Positions 8,918 through 18,196 of a stretch of DNA of 64,000 bases are shown in pieces; positions within the stretch are counted from its first letter, which is position 1, and every line of letters begins with the position of its first letter. Source of the DNA: Nostoc sp. UHCC 0926 (GTDB taxonomy: Bacteria > Cyanobacteriota > Cyanobacteriia > Cyanobacteriales > Nostocaceae). Both the position numbers and the translations under genes were made by a program. The stretch lies in NCBI RefSeq assembly GCF_028623165.1, contig NZ_CP117768.1:124001-188000 (forward strand). Direction: 5' to 3'. Under the pieces are notes generated by a model that saw nothing but the letters and a program-made list of their open reading frames with translations, did not search any database and had not been told where the DNA came from.

Positions 8918-9199
8918 TAGCCAAGCGATCGCTTGGCTATCTATACCAATTGGAGTAATCATTAAATATCTTTCGTAAAAGTATTGTTTTAAAAGCATTT
9001 GAGATTATTCTCTCATCAAAGTAATAAAAAAGCTTTATTTTGTCAAAATTTAGGGTTTTTTCCAATTTTTTGTGTTGATCACGACATCTAAAAAAAAAAT
9101 AGTTATTTATGCTACTAAACGAAGTCATCAACGAGGTCAATTTTACGTTATTGACTTAAGCGCTATATCTAGTCTCATCAAATTTTTTCTAGGTTTTAA

Positions 9200-10426
9200 A
9201 TGAACAAGACTAATCTGTACAAACAACGTCAAAACAAAAACAGGGTATCAATTTTAACTTCCCTGGCTGTTTTGGCTTCTCCATTGGTATTGCCTTTGCA
9301 TCAAGCTGTTGCTGCATCATTGACTACTGTTGCAAATTTCAATGGTGCTAATGGAGCTGTGCCAAGAGCTGGTGTATTTCAGGGTAAGGATCTCAATCTT
9401 TATGGAACCACTTCTGCTGGTGGCTCATCTAACAACGGAAGTGCATTCAAGTTGAGTGGTGCCGGTTTCAGTACTCTGACCACACTGATCAACTTTACGG
9501 GAACAGCCCTACCCAACAGAGGGACTAATCCAATCGCTAGATTATTCCAGGCAAGCAATGGCAATTTATATGGGGCGACCTTTACAGGTGGCGCAAGTAA
9601 CCTCGGTACATTGTTTAGCTTGGCATCACCAGCTTTTACAGGTCTGACAACTCTTGTGAATTTTACTGGCATCAGTAATGGAGCTAACCCAGCAGGCCGA
9701 CTGATTGCGGATAGCACTGGCAAGGTTTTGTGGGGGACAACCTCGGCAGGTGGGGCCAGTAATAAAGGAACTATATTCAATGTTCCGCTGAGTGGCAGTC
9801 CAGTCACCACAATAAGCTTCACCGGTACTAATGGAGCAACCCCATTAGCAAGATTGCAACTGGTGACTACCAATGGAAGCTACTATGGCACTGCCTCTTT
9901 AGGTGGAGCAAGTAATAAGGGAGTTGTATTCAAGTACACTCCTGCTAATCCTATTGCTACTAGGTATAGTTTTTCTAGCTTTACTGGCGCTAATGGGGCA
10001 AGTCCAGAGGCTGGATTAATTGTATCTAGCGGATTCCTCTACGGCACTACTAGGTTAGGTGGAGCCAGCAATGTAGGTGCTATATTCAAAGTTCCAATTG
10101 GAACAGCCACCAATCCTATCGGTGCACCCGTTTTAGTTGCCAGTTTTAATGGCGCTAATGGGGCCAACCCAAAGGCTGCGCTTACACCAGGAGCAAGCAG
10201 TGGTATCTTCTATGGCACAGCTTCTACTGGTGGGGCAAATAACAAAGGAGTTGTCTATCGATTGAATGTTGGAACTACTTCAACTATCACCCAGTTGATT
10301 AGTTTTAATGCCACTAATGGGGCAACGCCAGAGTCCACGCTAATTTCGGTCGGTACTGATTATTACGGTACTGCTTCTGCTGGTGGCACTTCTGGTAAAG
10401 GAACTGTATTTAAATTTACACCATAG
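9200..10426 (+). CDS. Exported GloVer-type tandem repeat protein
   Basis: The protein has 408 aa. A signal peptide is clear (basic start, LAVLASPLVLPLHQAVA, cleavage about residue 38). The rest is seven repeats of about 50-55 residues, each carrying a (L/Y)YGT-x3-GG-x5-G-x2-F core: YGTTSAGGSSNNGSAF, YGATFTGGASNLGTLF, WGTTSAGGASNKGTIF, YGTASLGGASNKGVVF, YGTTRLGGASNVGAIF, YGTASTGGANNKGVVY and YGTASAGGTSGKGTVF. This matches the GloVer repeat family of secreted or surface proteins, whose function is unknown; a beta-propeller fold is plausible. No PEP-CTERM or other C-terminal anchor is seen. The repeats are alike at the DNA level, suggesting recent internal duplication. Confidence 0.8.
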   Translation: MNKTNLYKQRQNKNRVSILTSLAVLASPLVLPLHQAVAASLTTVANFNGANGAVPRAGVFQGKDLNLYGTTSAGGSSNNGSAFKLSGAGFSTLTTLINFTGTALPNRGTNPIARLFQASNGNLYGATFTGGASNLGTLFSLASPAFTGLTTLVNFTGISNGANPAGRLIADSTGKVLWGTTSAGGASNKGTIFNVPLSGSPVTTISFTGTNGATPLARLQLVTTNGSYYGTASLGGASNKGVVFKYTPANPIATRYSFSSFTGANGASPEAGLIVSSGFLYGTTRLGGASNVGAIFKVPIGTATNPIGAPVLVASFNGANGANPKAALTPGASSGIFYGTASTGGANNKGVVYRLNVGTTSTITQLISFNATNGATPESTLISVGTDYYGTASAGGTSGKGTVFKFTP

Positions 10427-11334
10427 CCGGAAGATAATCTGCGTGCAAAATAAATAGTAGAACGTAGATTTGAAAAATGTTGATTAATTACTTTCAAATA
10501 GTCAGGAAGCGTGGCTATCTGAAAGTAATTATGGACAGTGGGAGAAACTAAATTTCCTAAAATGGAAATAAAATTGCTATAACCAGTGCTGGTATAATAA
10601 TTTATACATAATTTTACTGAGATAATCTCCGTTTAATTGCCCTTAATTAAGAGAACCTCATCCCGCCTATAGCTAAAGCTACAAGCTCCCTGCCTCTAAT
10701 CCCCACTTCGTAGGGGTACCGAGTTTCCCTACTAAGGGAAGGGCTGCTCTTGAGAAGTCACGCACGAATCACAAGTAATTTGCCAGACATCATATGAAAT
10801 GCCTAATAATGCCCAATCAGCTTTAAGAGGTCATCAGTGATAGCATAGATGGTAATAATTTAATTCAACATAAATCCCTTCTAATTTTTCTCTGGAGGGG
10901 ATTTTATTCCTTAAATGATCTCGTTGCGATCGCCTGAATCAATAACTGGCAACCTGGGTTAATAGTACATCCTATCAGGATAATATCTTACAAAGCGGTT
11001 GCTTGGAGAGAATAAAATGTTTTTCTATAGAAGCTGTAACTATCGCTATTGTATGACTCTGGTGAGATAATAACGAGCTTAAACGATGAAGTCAGATTTG
11101 TCAGGGAATTAGCGATGCCTGGCGGCAAGCCCTACGGGTGACGCTCGTACCTTCATACTTATTAAATAAATATTAATGCTTTCTTAACTTAACTTAATAC
11201 GAATTTATGTATAGTATAGAACTTTGCTAAACTTTATAAGTTGAGGAAAAATGAGTATTCAATCATGTAAAATTGGAAATAATTGTAAAATTTTAGACAA
11301 CCAACACTCAAGTACATTATAGGAAAATTAGCAA
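10427..11334. other. Intergenic region before the secretion cluster
   Basis: No gene is supported. A weak hairpin with T-rich tail (AAATCCC...GGGGATTTTATT, about 10871-10908) could terminate GloVer-side transcription. A GC-rich short dispersed repeat (GCGATGCCTGGCGGCAAGCC, 11113-11132) lies about 200 bp before the first secretion gene. Confidence 0.55.
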
Positions 11335-11952
11335 ATGTCTAGACAAAGTTCTCACAAGAGAAACTTTTTCAAAGCTTTAACTGGTAGCGCTGTCAAAGGA
11401 TCTCAGAAGTTAAGACTGGGACTGGAATCCAGCTTGATTATTCTGGTTGAATCTATACCTTTTTTGATTGCTTGTGCTGTATTTATAAGCGTTATCAGCC
11501 TAAAAAGTCCTATCCTGCTTTTTTGTTTACTAGTTGGTAGTTTAATTGCAGTCATTACCCAGCAAATTGGGCAGCAGGTGAATTTACCAAGGCGATCGCT
11601 AATATTATTACAAATTTTAGCAGCAGCGATTATTCTGAGTTTATATTGGTTAGACTGTTTTGCAGCCCCCGCACAAGCACAGTTTTTTGGGGAAGCTGAA
11701 AAGTTTTTCAAAAGAAACTTAGGTGGTGCAGCAACAAATGGTGGTGGTAGTGAGGTAGCAATAAGTTTGATATTTAATGTGTTGCGGGCGATTTACTTAC
11801 TCTATATTGCAATTTCTCTGGTTGGTGTGATTAACGCAGTGCGTAAAGATGAAGATTGGCAAAGCATTGCCAGAACTCCCCTATTAGTCGTTGTTGCTGT
11901 TACCATTGCTGATGTACTCACACGCTTTGTAATTGGTCCACAAGGGCAGTAA
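11335..11952 (+). CDS. VirB2/TrbC-like pilin precursor
   Basis: The protein has 205 aa and is first in a nine-gene co-directional cluster. Residues 31-110 contain three hydrophobic segments, then APAQAQFFGE. Cleavage after AQA (residues 113-115) would release a 90-aa mature protein with two membrane helices (about 140-168 and 181-200) joined by a short charged loop (NAVRKDEDW). That size and topology are those of VirB2/TrbC pilin subunits, but the N-terminal hydrophobic leader is much longer than usual. Assignment rests on topology and gene order next to VirB3- and VirB4-like genes rather than strong sequence motifs. Confidence 0.6.
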   Translation: MSRQSSHKRNFFKALTGSAVKGSQKLRLGLESSLIILVESIPFLIACAVFISVISLKSPILLFCLLVGSLIAVITQQIGQQVNLPRRSLILLQILAAAIILSLYWLDCFAAPAQAQFFGEAEKFFKRNLGGAATNGGGSEVAISLIFNVLRAIYLLYIAISLVGVINAVRKDEDWQSIARTPLLVVVAVTIADVLTRFVIGPQGQ

Positions 11953-11970
11953 ATAATTCAGATATTTCAA

Positions 11971-12342
11971 ATGTCTCAAGAGCGGGAACAAGAATTTCGT
12001 CCAGTCAATCAGGTTCTGGGAAGTCAACCTTCATTAGGGCCAATTCCTGCCGATCAAATTCTTCCTTGGACGGTAATTGCCTTAGCCTCCTACTTTATTA
12101 TCAATGGAATTTTTGGGGGGATTTTCCAAGAAGAGTTTCAAAAATGGTTGTGGACAATACTAATGACTGGTTGGGGAATCGGAACTTGGTGGATCTTAAC
12201 TGGTGGTAGGAGTTGGAGTTTTTTAAGTAAATTTATTGGTGTTCCCGCTTGGACAAGAGGCTTTGCACGTTATCAAAGCTTACTGGAAGTTAACCATGAA
12301 GCAAAAAATCGGAAAACAAAGCGTCAGCGTCGCCGGAAATGA
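11971..12342 (+). CDS. VirB3-like small membrane protein
   Basis: The protein has 123 aa with two hydrophobic segments (WTVIALASYFIINGIFGGIF, about residues 31-50, and WLWTILMTGWGIGTWWIL, about 59-76) followed by a very basic tail (EAKNRKTKRQRRRK). The position directly before, and overlapping, the VirB4-like ATPase gene is where VirB3 sits in type IV secretion operons. VirB3 proteins are small inner-membrane subunits that bind VirB4. The start is 18 bp after the pilin gene stop. The function is inferred from order and topology; sequence identity to known VirB3 is not evident to me. Confidence 0.55.
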   Translation: MSQEREQEFRPVNQVLGSQPSLGPIPADQILPWTVIALASYFIINGIFGGIFQEEFQKWLWTILMTGWGIGTWWILTGGRSWSFLSKFIGVPAWTRGFARYQSLLEVNHEAKNRKTKRQRRRK

Positions 12343-15043
12343 AAGTAGATTAACACCATTTGAAGATGCCTTACACTTGGCGACAATGCTGCGTGTCGCA
12401 ATGAATGGACGTGATATTGGCGCTTACCTGTTGACAAAAGGCACTCAAAAAGATCGATTCTGCTTTGTTTTTGGTTTTGACTGTAAGGGAATTCATACCA
12501 CTTTAAGACCTGAACAAATAGATACACTTTTTAATAACATTGAAGCAGGATTGAAAGATATCCCTAGCGGTGAAAGAATGACACTGCATTTGGGATCTTT
12601 TAGTTCCGATAAAGATCGCCAAAAAGAACTAGCAACATTAATTAGGAATGCGCCATCACGAGATATCAAATATTTGTTGATGGCGGAAAGAGCTAGAGTC
12701 AAAGAACTTACTATTTCTGGTGTTCGGAAGCCGAAATTTTTACGAATTTACGTCACTTACACGATTGAATCTAACTCGCAACATGCAGACGATTGGATAG
12801 AGAAACTTTTAGTCAAAGCTGAATCATGGTGGTTGAAATTTAAAGGGGATCTCTCAGAAGTAGAAAACCAACGCATTGAAACCTTGATCACAAATGCTTA
12901 CAAACAGGGTTTTCTCCGCTGGGAACAAATTTTATCTAACCAAATGGGATTGGATGTCAAGCCTTTGAGAGCTGATGAACTCTGGAAGGAGATATGGAAA
13001 AGGTTTAATGATACAGAGCCAATAGAGATTCCCCAATTGATGACTTTAGATGAACAAGGACTGCATGAGCAAGTTAATTCAGATTTAGCTAGTACTAAAT
13101 TGCTAATAGACAACATCCACGGCACAACTTTGCTGATGGAGTCTAGTGTACCTTGTGCCGATCGCCGCTGGGTTAATGTTAACAATCGTTATATTGGCGC
13201 ACTGTCATTTCTGGAAAAACCCGGAGGTTGGCCAAATAAGTCTGCTCAACTGCGCTATTTATGGGAACTGTTGGCCAGAGAAAGAGTAGTAGATACAGAG
13301 ATTTTTTGTGAGTTGACGGCGGCAAATCCAGCATTAGTGAAAACTACTTTGCAACGAGTCTTGAAACAGTCAAACATGACGACAATCATGGCTCAAGAAA
13401 AAAGTAAAACTATTGATGTCAACGCTCAATTAAAGTTGAAGAAATCAGTAGCAGCACAAGAACAATTATTTGAAGGTGCAGTACCAATTTATACGAGCAT
13501 AGCTATTTTGGTACATCGTCCAACTGTAGAAAAATTAGATGAGGCAACAAGATATATTGAAAACTGTTTTCAACGTCCAGCAAGGGTAATTAGGGAAACT
13601 GAGTATGCCTGGAAAATTTGGCTGCAAACTCTACCAATAGTTTGGGAAGGTTTGTTGGCAACACCCTTCAACCGTCGCCAGCTATATTTAACAAGTGAAG
13701 TTCCTGGATTAATGCCTTTAGTTTTAACTAAACAGGGGGATAAACAAGGCTTTGAGTTGATTGCTGAAGAAGGCGGAACACCCGTACATTTAGATTTATT
13801 TAATCAACACAAAAATTTAGCTTTGTTTGCCACAACTCGTGCTGGTAAATCGGTGTTGGTATCAGGGATTTTAACTCAGGCTTTGGCACATGGCATTCCT
13901 GTAGTGGCGTTAGATTTCCCTAAACCCGATGGTACATCTACTTTCACTGACTACACAGAGTTTATGGAGGGGAATGGAGCCTATTTTGATATCTCTAAAC
14001 AATCGAATAACTTATTTGAACAGCCAGACTTACGATCGCTAGAACCAGAACAACAGCGCGATCGCTTTAACGATTATACCGCCTTCCTAGAATCAGCTTT
14101 AATGACAATGGTTTTAGGATCATCCACTGAAAGTCAAATTTTATCGCAAACTGTGCGATCGCTGCTCAACTTAGCATTAGAAGCCTTCTTTGCTGATCAG
14201 GGCATAAAAGAGCGATACATACAGGCGATGGCAGGGGGATTTGGCACTCAGGCTTGGCTGAAAACTCCTACCTTAAAAGATTTTCTGTTTTTCTGTTCAT
14301 CAGAACACTTGCAGCTAAGTTCTTTAACTGGCAGAGTAGAAGACGCCCTCAGTCAAATTCAGTTGCGCTTGCGGTTCTGGCTTTCTAGTCGTGTGGGACA
14401 AGCTATTTCTGCACCATCCAGCTTTCCTACTGATGCACAACTTTTAGTTTTTGCTCTCAGAAACCTATCAGATAGTGAAGATGCAGCCGTACTATCTTTG
14501 AGTGCCTATTCAGCAGCATTACGACGCGCACTCAGCAGCCCAGCTTCTATATTTTTCATTGATGAAGCACCAATTTTATTTGAATTCGAGCAAATTTCTG
14601 ACTTAGTTGGCAGAATTTGTGCGAACGGTGCTAAAGCCGGTATCAGAGTCATCTTATCAGGACAAGATCCTGATACCATTGCCAAATCTAAAGCTGCATC
14701 TAAAATTTTGCAAAACCTGACAACACGATTGATTGGACGCATTCAGCCAGTTGCAGTGGATAGTTTTGCAGACATCTTAAAGTATCCCCGCCAAATTATT
14801 TCTCGTAATGCGTCGGAAAGCTTTTTTCCCCGCAAAGAAGGCGTTTATAGCCAATGGCTACTAGATGACAACGGTATTTATACATTCTGTCGTTACTATC
14901 CAGGTTACGAACAATTGGCAGCAGTTGCTAATAACCCCTCTGAACAAACTGCACGCAGTAAAATGATGCAACTTCACAGCAATAAATATGAAGCAATTTC
15001 TGCATTTGCACGTCAGTTAGTGGCTACTCTACGTAGTAGTTAA
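12296..15043 (+). CDS. virB4: VirB4/TraC-like secretion ATPase
   Basis: The protein has 915 aa from the ATG at 12296, overlapping the VirB3-like gene by 47 bp, which implies translational coupling. Walker A is TTRAGKSV (K518) and Walker B is IFFIDEAP (D756, E757). Between them lies the HerA/FtsK-like core with VPVVALDFPKPDG, and a conserved arginine/glutamine sensor segment (GIRVILSGQDP) follows. The long N-terminal half corresponds to the membrane-contacting VirB4 domain. VirB4 ATPases energise pilus assembly and substrate transfer at the inner membrane. It lacks an obvious VirB3 fusion and is slightly longer than typical VirB4. This is the best-supported member of the cluster. Confidence 0.85.
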   Translation: MKQKIGKQSVSVAGNESRLTPFEDALHLATMLRVAMNGRDIGAYLLTKGTQKDRFCFVFGFDCKGIHTTLRPEQIDTLFNNIEAGLKDIPSGERMTLHLGSFSSDKDRQKELATLIRNAPSRDIKYLLMAERARVKELTISGVRKPKFLRIYVTYTIESNSQHADDWIEKLLVKAESWWLKFKGDLSEVENQRIETLITNAYKQGFLRWEQILSNQMGLDVKPLRADELWKEIWKRFNDTEPIEIPQLMTLDEQGLHEQVNSDLASTKLLIDNIHGTTLLMESSVPCADRRWVNVNNRYIGALSFLEKPGGWPNKSAQLRYLWELLARERVVDTEIFCELTAANPALVKTTLQRVLKQSNMTTIMAQEKSKTIDVNAQLKLKKSVAAQEQLFEGAVPIYTSIAILVHRPTVEKLDEATRYIENCFQRPARVIRETEYAWKIWLQTLPIVWEGLLATPFNRRQLYLTSEVPGLMPLVLTKQGDKQGFELIAEEGGTPVHLDLFNQHKNLALFATTRAGKSVLVSGILTQALAHGIPVVALDFPKPDGTSTFTDYTEFMEGNGAYFDISKQSNNLFEQPDLRSLEPEQQRDRFNDYTAFLESALMTMVLGSSTESQILSQTVRSLLNLALEAFFADQGIKERYIQAMAGGFGTQAWLKTPTLKDFLFFCSSEHLQLSSLTGRVEDALSQIQLRLRFWLSSRVGQAISAPSSFPTDAQLLVFALRNLSDSEDAAVLSLSAYSAALRRALSSPASIFFIDEAPILFEFEQISDLVGRICANGAKAGIRVILSGQDPDTIAKSKAASKILQNLTTRLIGRIQPVAVDSFADILKYPRQIISRNASESFFPRKEGVYSQWLLDDNGIYTFCRYYPGYEQLAAVANNPSEQTARSKMMQLHSNKYEAISAFARQLVATLRSS

Positions 15044-15153
15044 TCGGGTTCTGTAAACAGTTAACAGTGCTTCAAAAAGTTATAAATCATAGTTAAAAAG
15101 CTAAATTTCTGACTTACTACTAAATTTCATCTACCTTTTTCAGGCACAAATGT

Positions 15154-15969
15154 ATGCGAAAAACTACTATTTTCACTATTACGTTGCTATCCCTGGCAAT
15201 CCTACCAGCAATGGCACAAGTTCAGACAGGAGCGGGATTAGGACAGGTTTGGACTGATTTTAAATCATATTCCACAGATTTGCAAAATTATCTTCAATAT
15301 AATCTGAGCGAAAATTTAAAGCCTGTAGAAGTACAGAGTCAAAATGCTTTGAGTAATGCCAAGGGAGAATTGAATATACCTAATCCTATCGTTGCTGGAC
15401 AAAAGGTTCGTGATAATTTGATTCTCTACTCTTCTAATTCCGACTCTAGAGCAAACCGCTTTGAAAATAATTCAGCAGTGCAGGGAAATTTAGTTAGTAA
15501 TGAACTCAATCGTGTAATTACCCGTGGAGTAGCGGTAGGTGTTCTTGGTCAAAATGGACAAATTAGGACAAAAGCAAAGTTAGAAAATACAGAGAAAAGT
15601 CTGGATGAAATTGCAGAAGCTGCACAGCAAACAGAGGAGAAAAATACTACATTGCTCAATACAATTGCCAGTATTACTAATCAAACTCCTGATACCAAAG
15701 CTATTTCAAGTTTGGCGGAATTGCTAGGTGCTAGTCAAGTGCAAATTCTAAAAATTCAACAGGAGCAAGTAAAAATTGTAGCTGAAACATTTGCTCAGTC
15801 ATTACAAAATAATCAGTCTTTGCAATACTCTAATTTAAATTTGGCAAATATTTCTCAACAGGCAGAAGAGGCGAACCGCGCTCGGAGAGTAGAAACATCT
15901 ACAGAAGCGGCGCGACTTTTACGAGCTACTTCTCAATTAGATTTGTTTGGCAGACAAGTTAATAAGTAA
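15154..15969 (+). CDS. VirB5-like periplasmic protein
   Basis: The protein has 271 aa with a classical signal peptide (MRKTTIFTITLLSLAILPAMA, cleavage about residue 21). The remainder is soluble, Gln/Asn-rich and largely helical (SLDEIAEAAQQTEEKNTTLL, SQQAEEANRARRVETSTEAA). VirB5-type minor pilin tip proteins have this make-up and this position between VirB4 and VirB6 genes, so I infer a VirB5-like role; family identity from sequence alone is weak. A 110-bp gap separates it from virB4. Confidence 0.55.
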   Translation: MRKTTIFTITLLSLAILPAMAQVQTGAGLGQVWTDFKSYSTDLQNYLQYNLSENLKPVEVQSQNALSNAKGELNIPNPIVAGQKVRDNLILYSSNSDSRANRFENNSAVQGNLVSNELNRVITRGVAVGVLGQNGQIRTKAKLENTEKSLDEIAEAAQQTEEKNTTLLNTIASITNQTPDTKAISSLAELLGASQVQILKIQQEQVKIVAETFAQSLQNNQSLQYSNLNLANISQQAEEANRARRVETSTEAARLLRATSQLDLFGRQVNK

Positions 15970-16039
15970 TATTTTAGGATAAAAAAACTCTAATTGTTCA
16001 TCCAATTTTTAAAATCCTTAAACTTATTACAAACAACAG

Positions 16040-16150
16040 GAAATCTAAAAAACAGTTTTGTAAGGTGCGTTAGCGGCAGCGTAACGCACTGAAAGCATCC
16101 GGGATGGTGCGTTAGGAACGTAACGCACCCTACGAAATCTAAAAAAACAG
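16040..16150. mobile_element. Palindromic GTGCGTTA repeat flanked by 16-bp duplication, inside the secretion cluster
   Basis: Two inverted copies of a GGTGCGTTAnnnnnCGTAACGCAC unit (16061-16090 and 16106-16130) form a 78-bp non-coding element at 16056-16133. The sequence GAAATCTAAAAAACAG (16040-16055) recurs as GAAATCTAAAAAAACAG (16134-16150) on the other side, as if the target had been duplicated on insertion. It separates the VirB5- and VirB6-like genes. Confidence 0.7.
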
Positions 16151-16164
16151 CCCATCAACTCAAA

Positions 16165-17214
16165 ATGCAACTTGCTATTCAACTAATTTTTGCCCAAGTA
16201 GGCATTGATGAGATTCTCGATAATGGTGCCGCAACTTCCCAAAGTATTGCCGAAGGTTGGGACAAACAATGGCTGGATTTATTACAAAATAATACCAGTA
16301 ATAACTTGTATGGAGCGCTGACTAATCTGGGTATTTTTTTTGCGGTAGGAACCCTGTTATTTTTTATGATACAATTCCTCAAAGACTTATTATCCTACGA
16401 ATATACCCGTCCCATATCAGCTTTAATTTGGCCTTTTATTGTGGTGATCCTCTTAAGTAATTCAGGCAATGGAAGTATACTTTCTAACCTGACATTAGGA
16501 GTGCGGAATTTTTTAAACACTGTGAATCAGCAAGTATTGGTGACAGCAGATGCGAATAAAATGTATCAGCAAGCACTGAATATGAGTGTTGCCGAAGAAG
16601 TAGCTGGTTCTTTGCTACGTCCTTGCCAGTCGCTTACTGGTGAACAACAAAGTCAATGCTTTGTCAAATCTGCTGAAAAAATCAACGTTCTCTGGCAGAA
16701 ATATAGAGATACATATGGAAATAAAAACTGGATAATTAGACTGCAAACTAAGGTAGATAATATTAGATATGGCACTGGCATTGTATCAGAAACCTCATTT
16801 AATTCTTTGTTAGGTTCTACAGTCCAAACAAGCATCAAAAACTTTTTAGTTTCCTTACAATATGCCTTCCAGAATTTGATAGAAGCTACTATGTTGCTGA
16901 TAGCAGCTTTAGGGCCACTGGCTGTAGGTGGCTCTTTACTGCCTGTAGCTGGTAAACCAATTTTTGCATGGCTGACTGGATTTTTATCTATTGGAATCGC
17001 CAAGATTTCATTCAATATTATTGCTGTGCTAACTGCCGCAGTTATTGTAAATGGCCCAGGTCAAGATGCTAATGTTGATCCAGACTTAATGTGGTTCATA
17101 ATTTTTCTGGGAATTTTAGCACCAATTTTATCGTTAGTTGTGGCTGCTGCTGGCGGTTTTGCAGTCTTCAGTGCGATCAGCAATACGGCTTCTTTAGTAA
17201 AGGAAAGGATATAA
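16165..17214 (+). CDS. VirB6/TrbL-like polytopic inner-membrane protein
   Basis: The protein has 349 aa with about six hydrophobic segments, for example LTNLGIFFAVGTLLFFMIQF (residues 52-71), ISALIWPFIVVILL, a central pair from about residue 231 (LIEATMLLIAALGPLAVGG) and a C-terminal set ending LSLVVAAAGGFAVFSAI. A large soluble loop with a Cys pair (RPCQSL, SQCFVK) lies between the first and later helices. The central ALGPL motif and topology match VirB6/TrbL proteins, which form the membrane core through which substrates pass. It follows the VirB5-like gene as expected. Its start is the ATG at 16165 right after the repeat insertion. Confidence 0.65.
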   Translation: MQLAIQLIFAQVGIDEILDNGAATSQSIAEGWDKQWLDLLQNNTSNNLYGALTNLGIFFAVGTLLFFMIQFLKDLLSYEYTRPISALIWPFIVVILLSNSGNGSILSNLTLGVRNFLNTVNQQVLVTADANKMYQQALNMSVAEEVAGSLLRPCQSLTGEQQSQCFVKSAEKINVLWQKYRDTYGNKNWIIRLQTKVDNIRYGTGIVSETSFNSLLGSTVQTSIKNFLVSLQYAFQNLIEATMLLIAALGPLAVGGSLLPVAGKPIFAWLTGFLSIGIAKISFNIIAVLTAAVIVNGPGQDANVDPDLMWFIIFLGILAPILSLVVAAAGGFAVFSAISNTASLVKERI

Positions 17215-17321
17215 TAAATTTAAAATTAAAAAAATCTGATGTTGGCAAATGTCCTGACTGCTGACTATATGCAAATCATCATATATAATATCTGAAGTCT
17301 TTTGCAGTAGGAGATAAGTAA

Positions 17322-18146
17322 ATGGTGAGTTTACTAGAAAAAAGACAAAGAACGGCAAGTGTTTTAACAATTTTTGCGATCGCTACCTTCAGTTTACATA
17401 TATTAGTTTTACTTTTATTCATATTCCAAGGGCTAAATATTCGCCAACTCAGTCTGAGAAAACCTCCTAACTTTGTGCAATTAATAGACGGTAAACCAGT
17501 AACTAATATTGATGATTTAGCAAGAGAACCAGAAGCAATTCGCCAATTCATCAGCAAAACGATGATATCAATGTTTAGCTGGTCTGGAACCTTACCACCA
17601 CAAACTATCGAAGAAGTTGCAAATCCGAAATCAGATTTAGGAATTCTTATTAGAACACCTCAAGGTGGTAGTCAAAAGATTAGTACCAGTAGTTGGATAG
17701 CTAGTTTTGCCTTATCCGAAGACTTTCGCAAAGGTTTTTTAAGCACAGTTGCAGAAATGACACCACCAGAAGTTTTCTCTGAAAATCCCAGCCTTGTTAT
17801 GACATCACAATTAGTTATTAAGCGGGTTTATCCGCCAAAACAAATTGCACCAGGTAAGTGGCGAGTGGGGATGGTAGCCGACTTAATTCAAAAAAACCGA
17901 GTTGGTGGTGCAAAACTCATAACTCCTTTTAACAAAGATTTCCTTGTCCGTGCAGCAGATTATTTTGGTAATCTCCAAGCCAACAATGGCACAGACTTGC
18001 AAAAAGCAATTTATAGTGTCCGCGCTGATAGATTAGAAATTTATGAAATTCGTAACTTATGTTTGCTAGATGGCTACAACAACCTTAATGAAGATAAATT
18101 AAAGCAATGCGGGAGTGGACAAACATCTGATAGCTTTATAAAATAA
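17322..18146 (+). CDS. VirB8-like bitopic protein, paralog 1
   Basis: The protein has 274 aa. An AGGAGAT ribosome site precedes the ATG. A short cytosolic N-terminus and one membrane helix (LTIFAIATFSLHILVLLLFIF, about 16-36) are followed by a periplasmic domain. Shared blocks with the next gene include FVQLIDGKPVT, REPEAIRQFISKTMISM, GKWRVGM and ADRLEIYEI. VirB8/TraE-type proteins have this topology, with an NTF2-like periplasmic domain bridging inner and outer complexes. I infer that role from topology, length and place before the VirB10-like gene. Confidence 0.6.
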   Translation: MVSLLEKRQRTASVLTIFAIATFSLHILVLLLFIFQGLNIRQLSLRKPPNFVQLIDGKPVTNIDDLAREPEAIRQFISKTMISMFSWSGTLPPQTIEEVANPKSDLGILIRTPQGGSQKISTSSWIASFALSEDFRKGFLSTVAEMTPPEVFSENPSLVMTSQLVIKRVYPPKQIAPGKWRVGMVADLIQKNRVGGAKLITPFNKDFLVRAADYFGNLQANNGTDLQKAIYSVRADRLEIYEIRNLCLLDGYNNLNEDKLKQCGSGQTSDSFIK

Positions 18147-18196
18147 TCGATTTATAATTCACTGGTTCATAGTTAAATTTATATAATCAATTATTA

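Larger units (their letters stand above)
7833..9199. other. Intergenic region between pstS and the GloVer gene
   Basis: No supported gene; the open frames here are AT-rich and lack protein character. It holds an inverted repeat upstream of pstS (7907-7951), a short dispersed repeat near 8694-8714 and copy B of the 96-bp element (8822-8917). Confidence 0.6.

Noticed and set aside
8937..9140. 67-codon minus-strand reading frame
   Set aside because: Phe/Lys/Ile-rich composition typical of AT-rich non-coding DNA; no motif.
9400..9873. 157-codon minus-strand frame opposite the GloVer gene
   Set aside because: A shadow of the repetitive plus-strand gene; the plus strand has a signal peptide and repeats.
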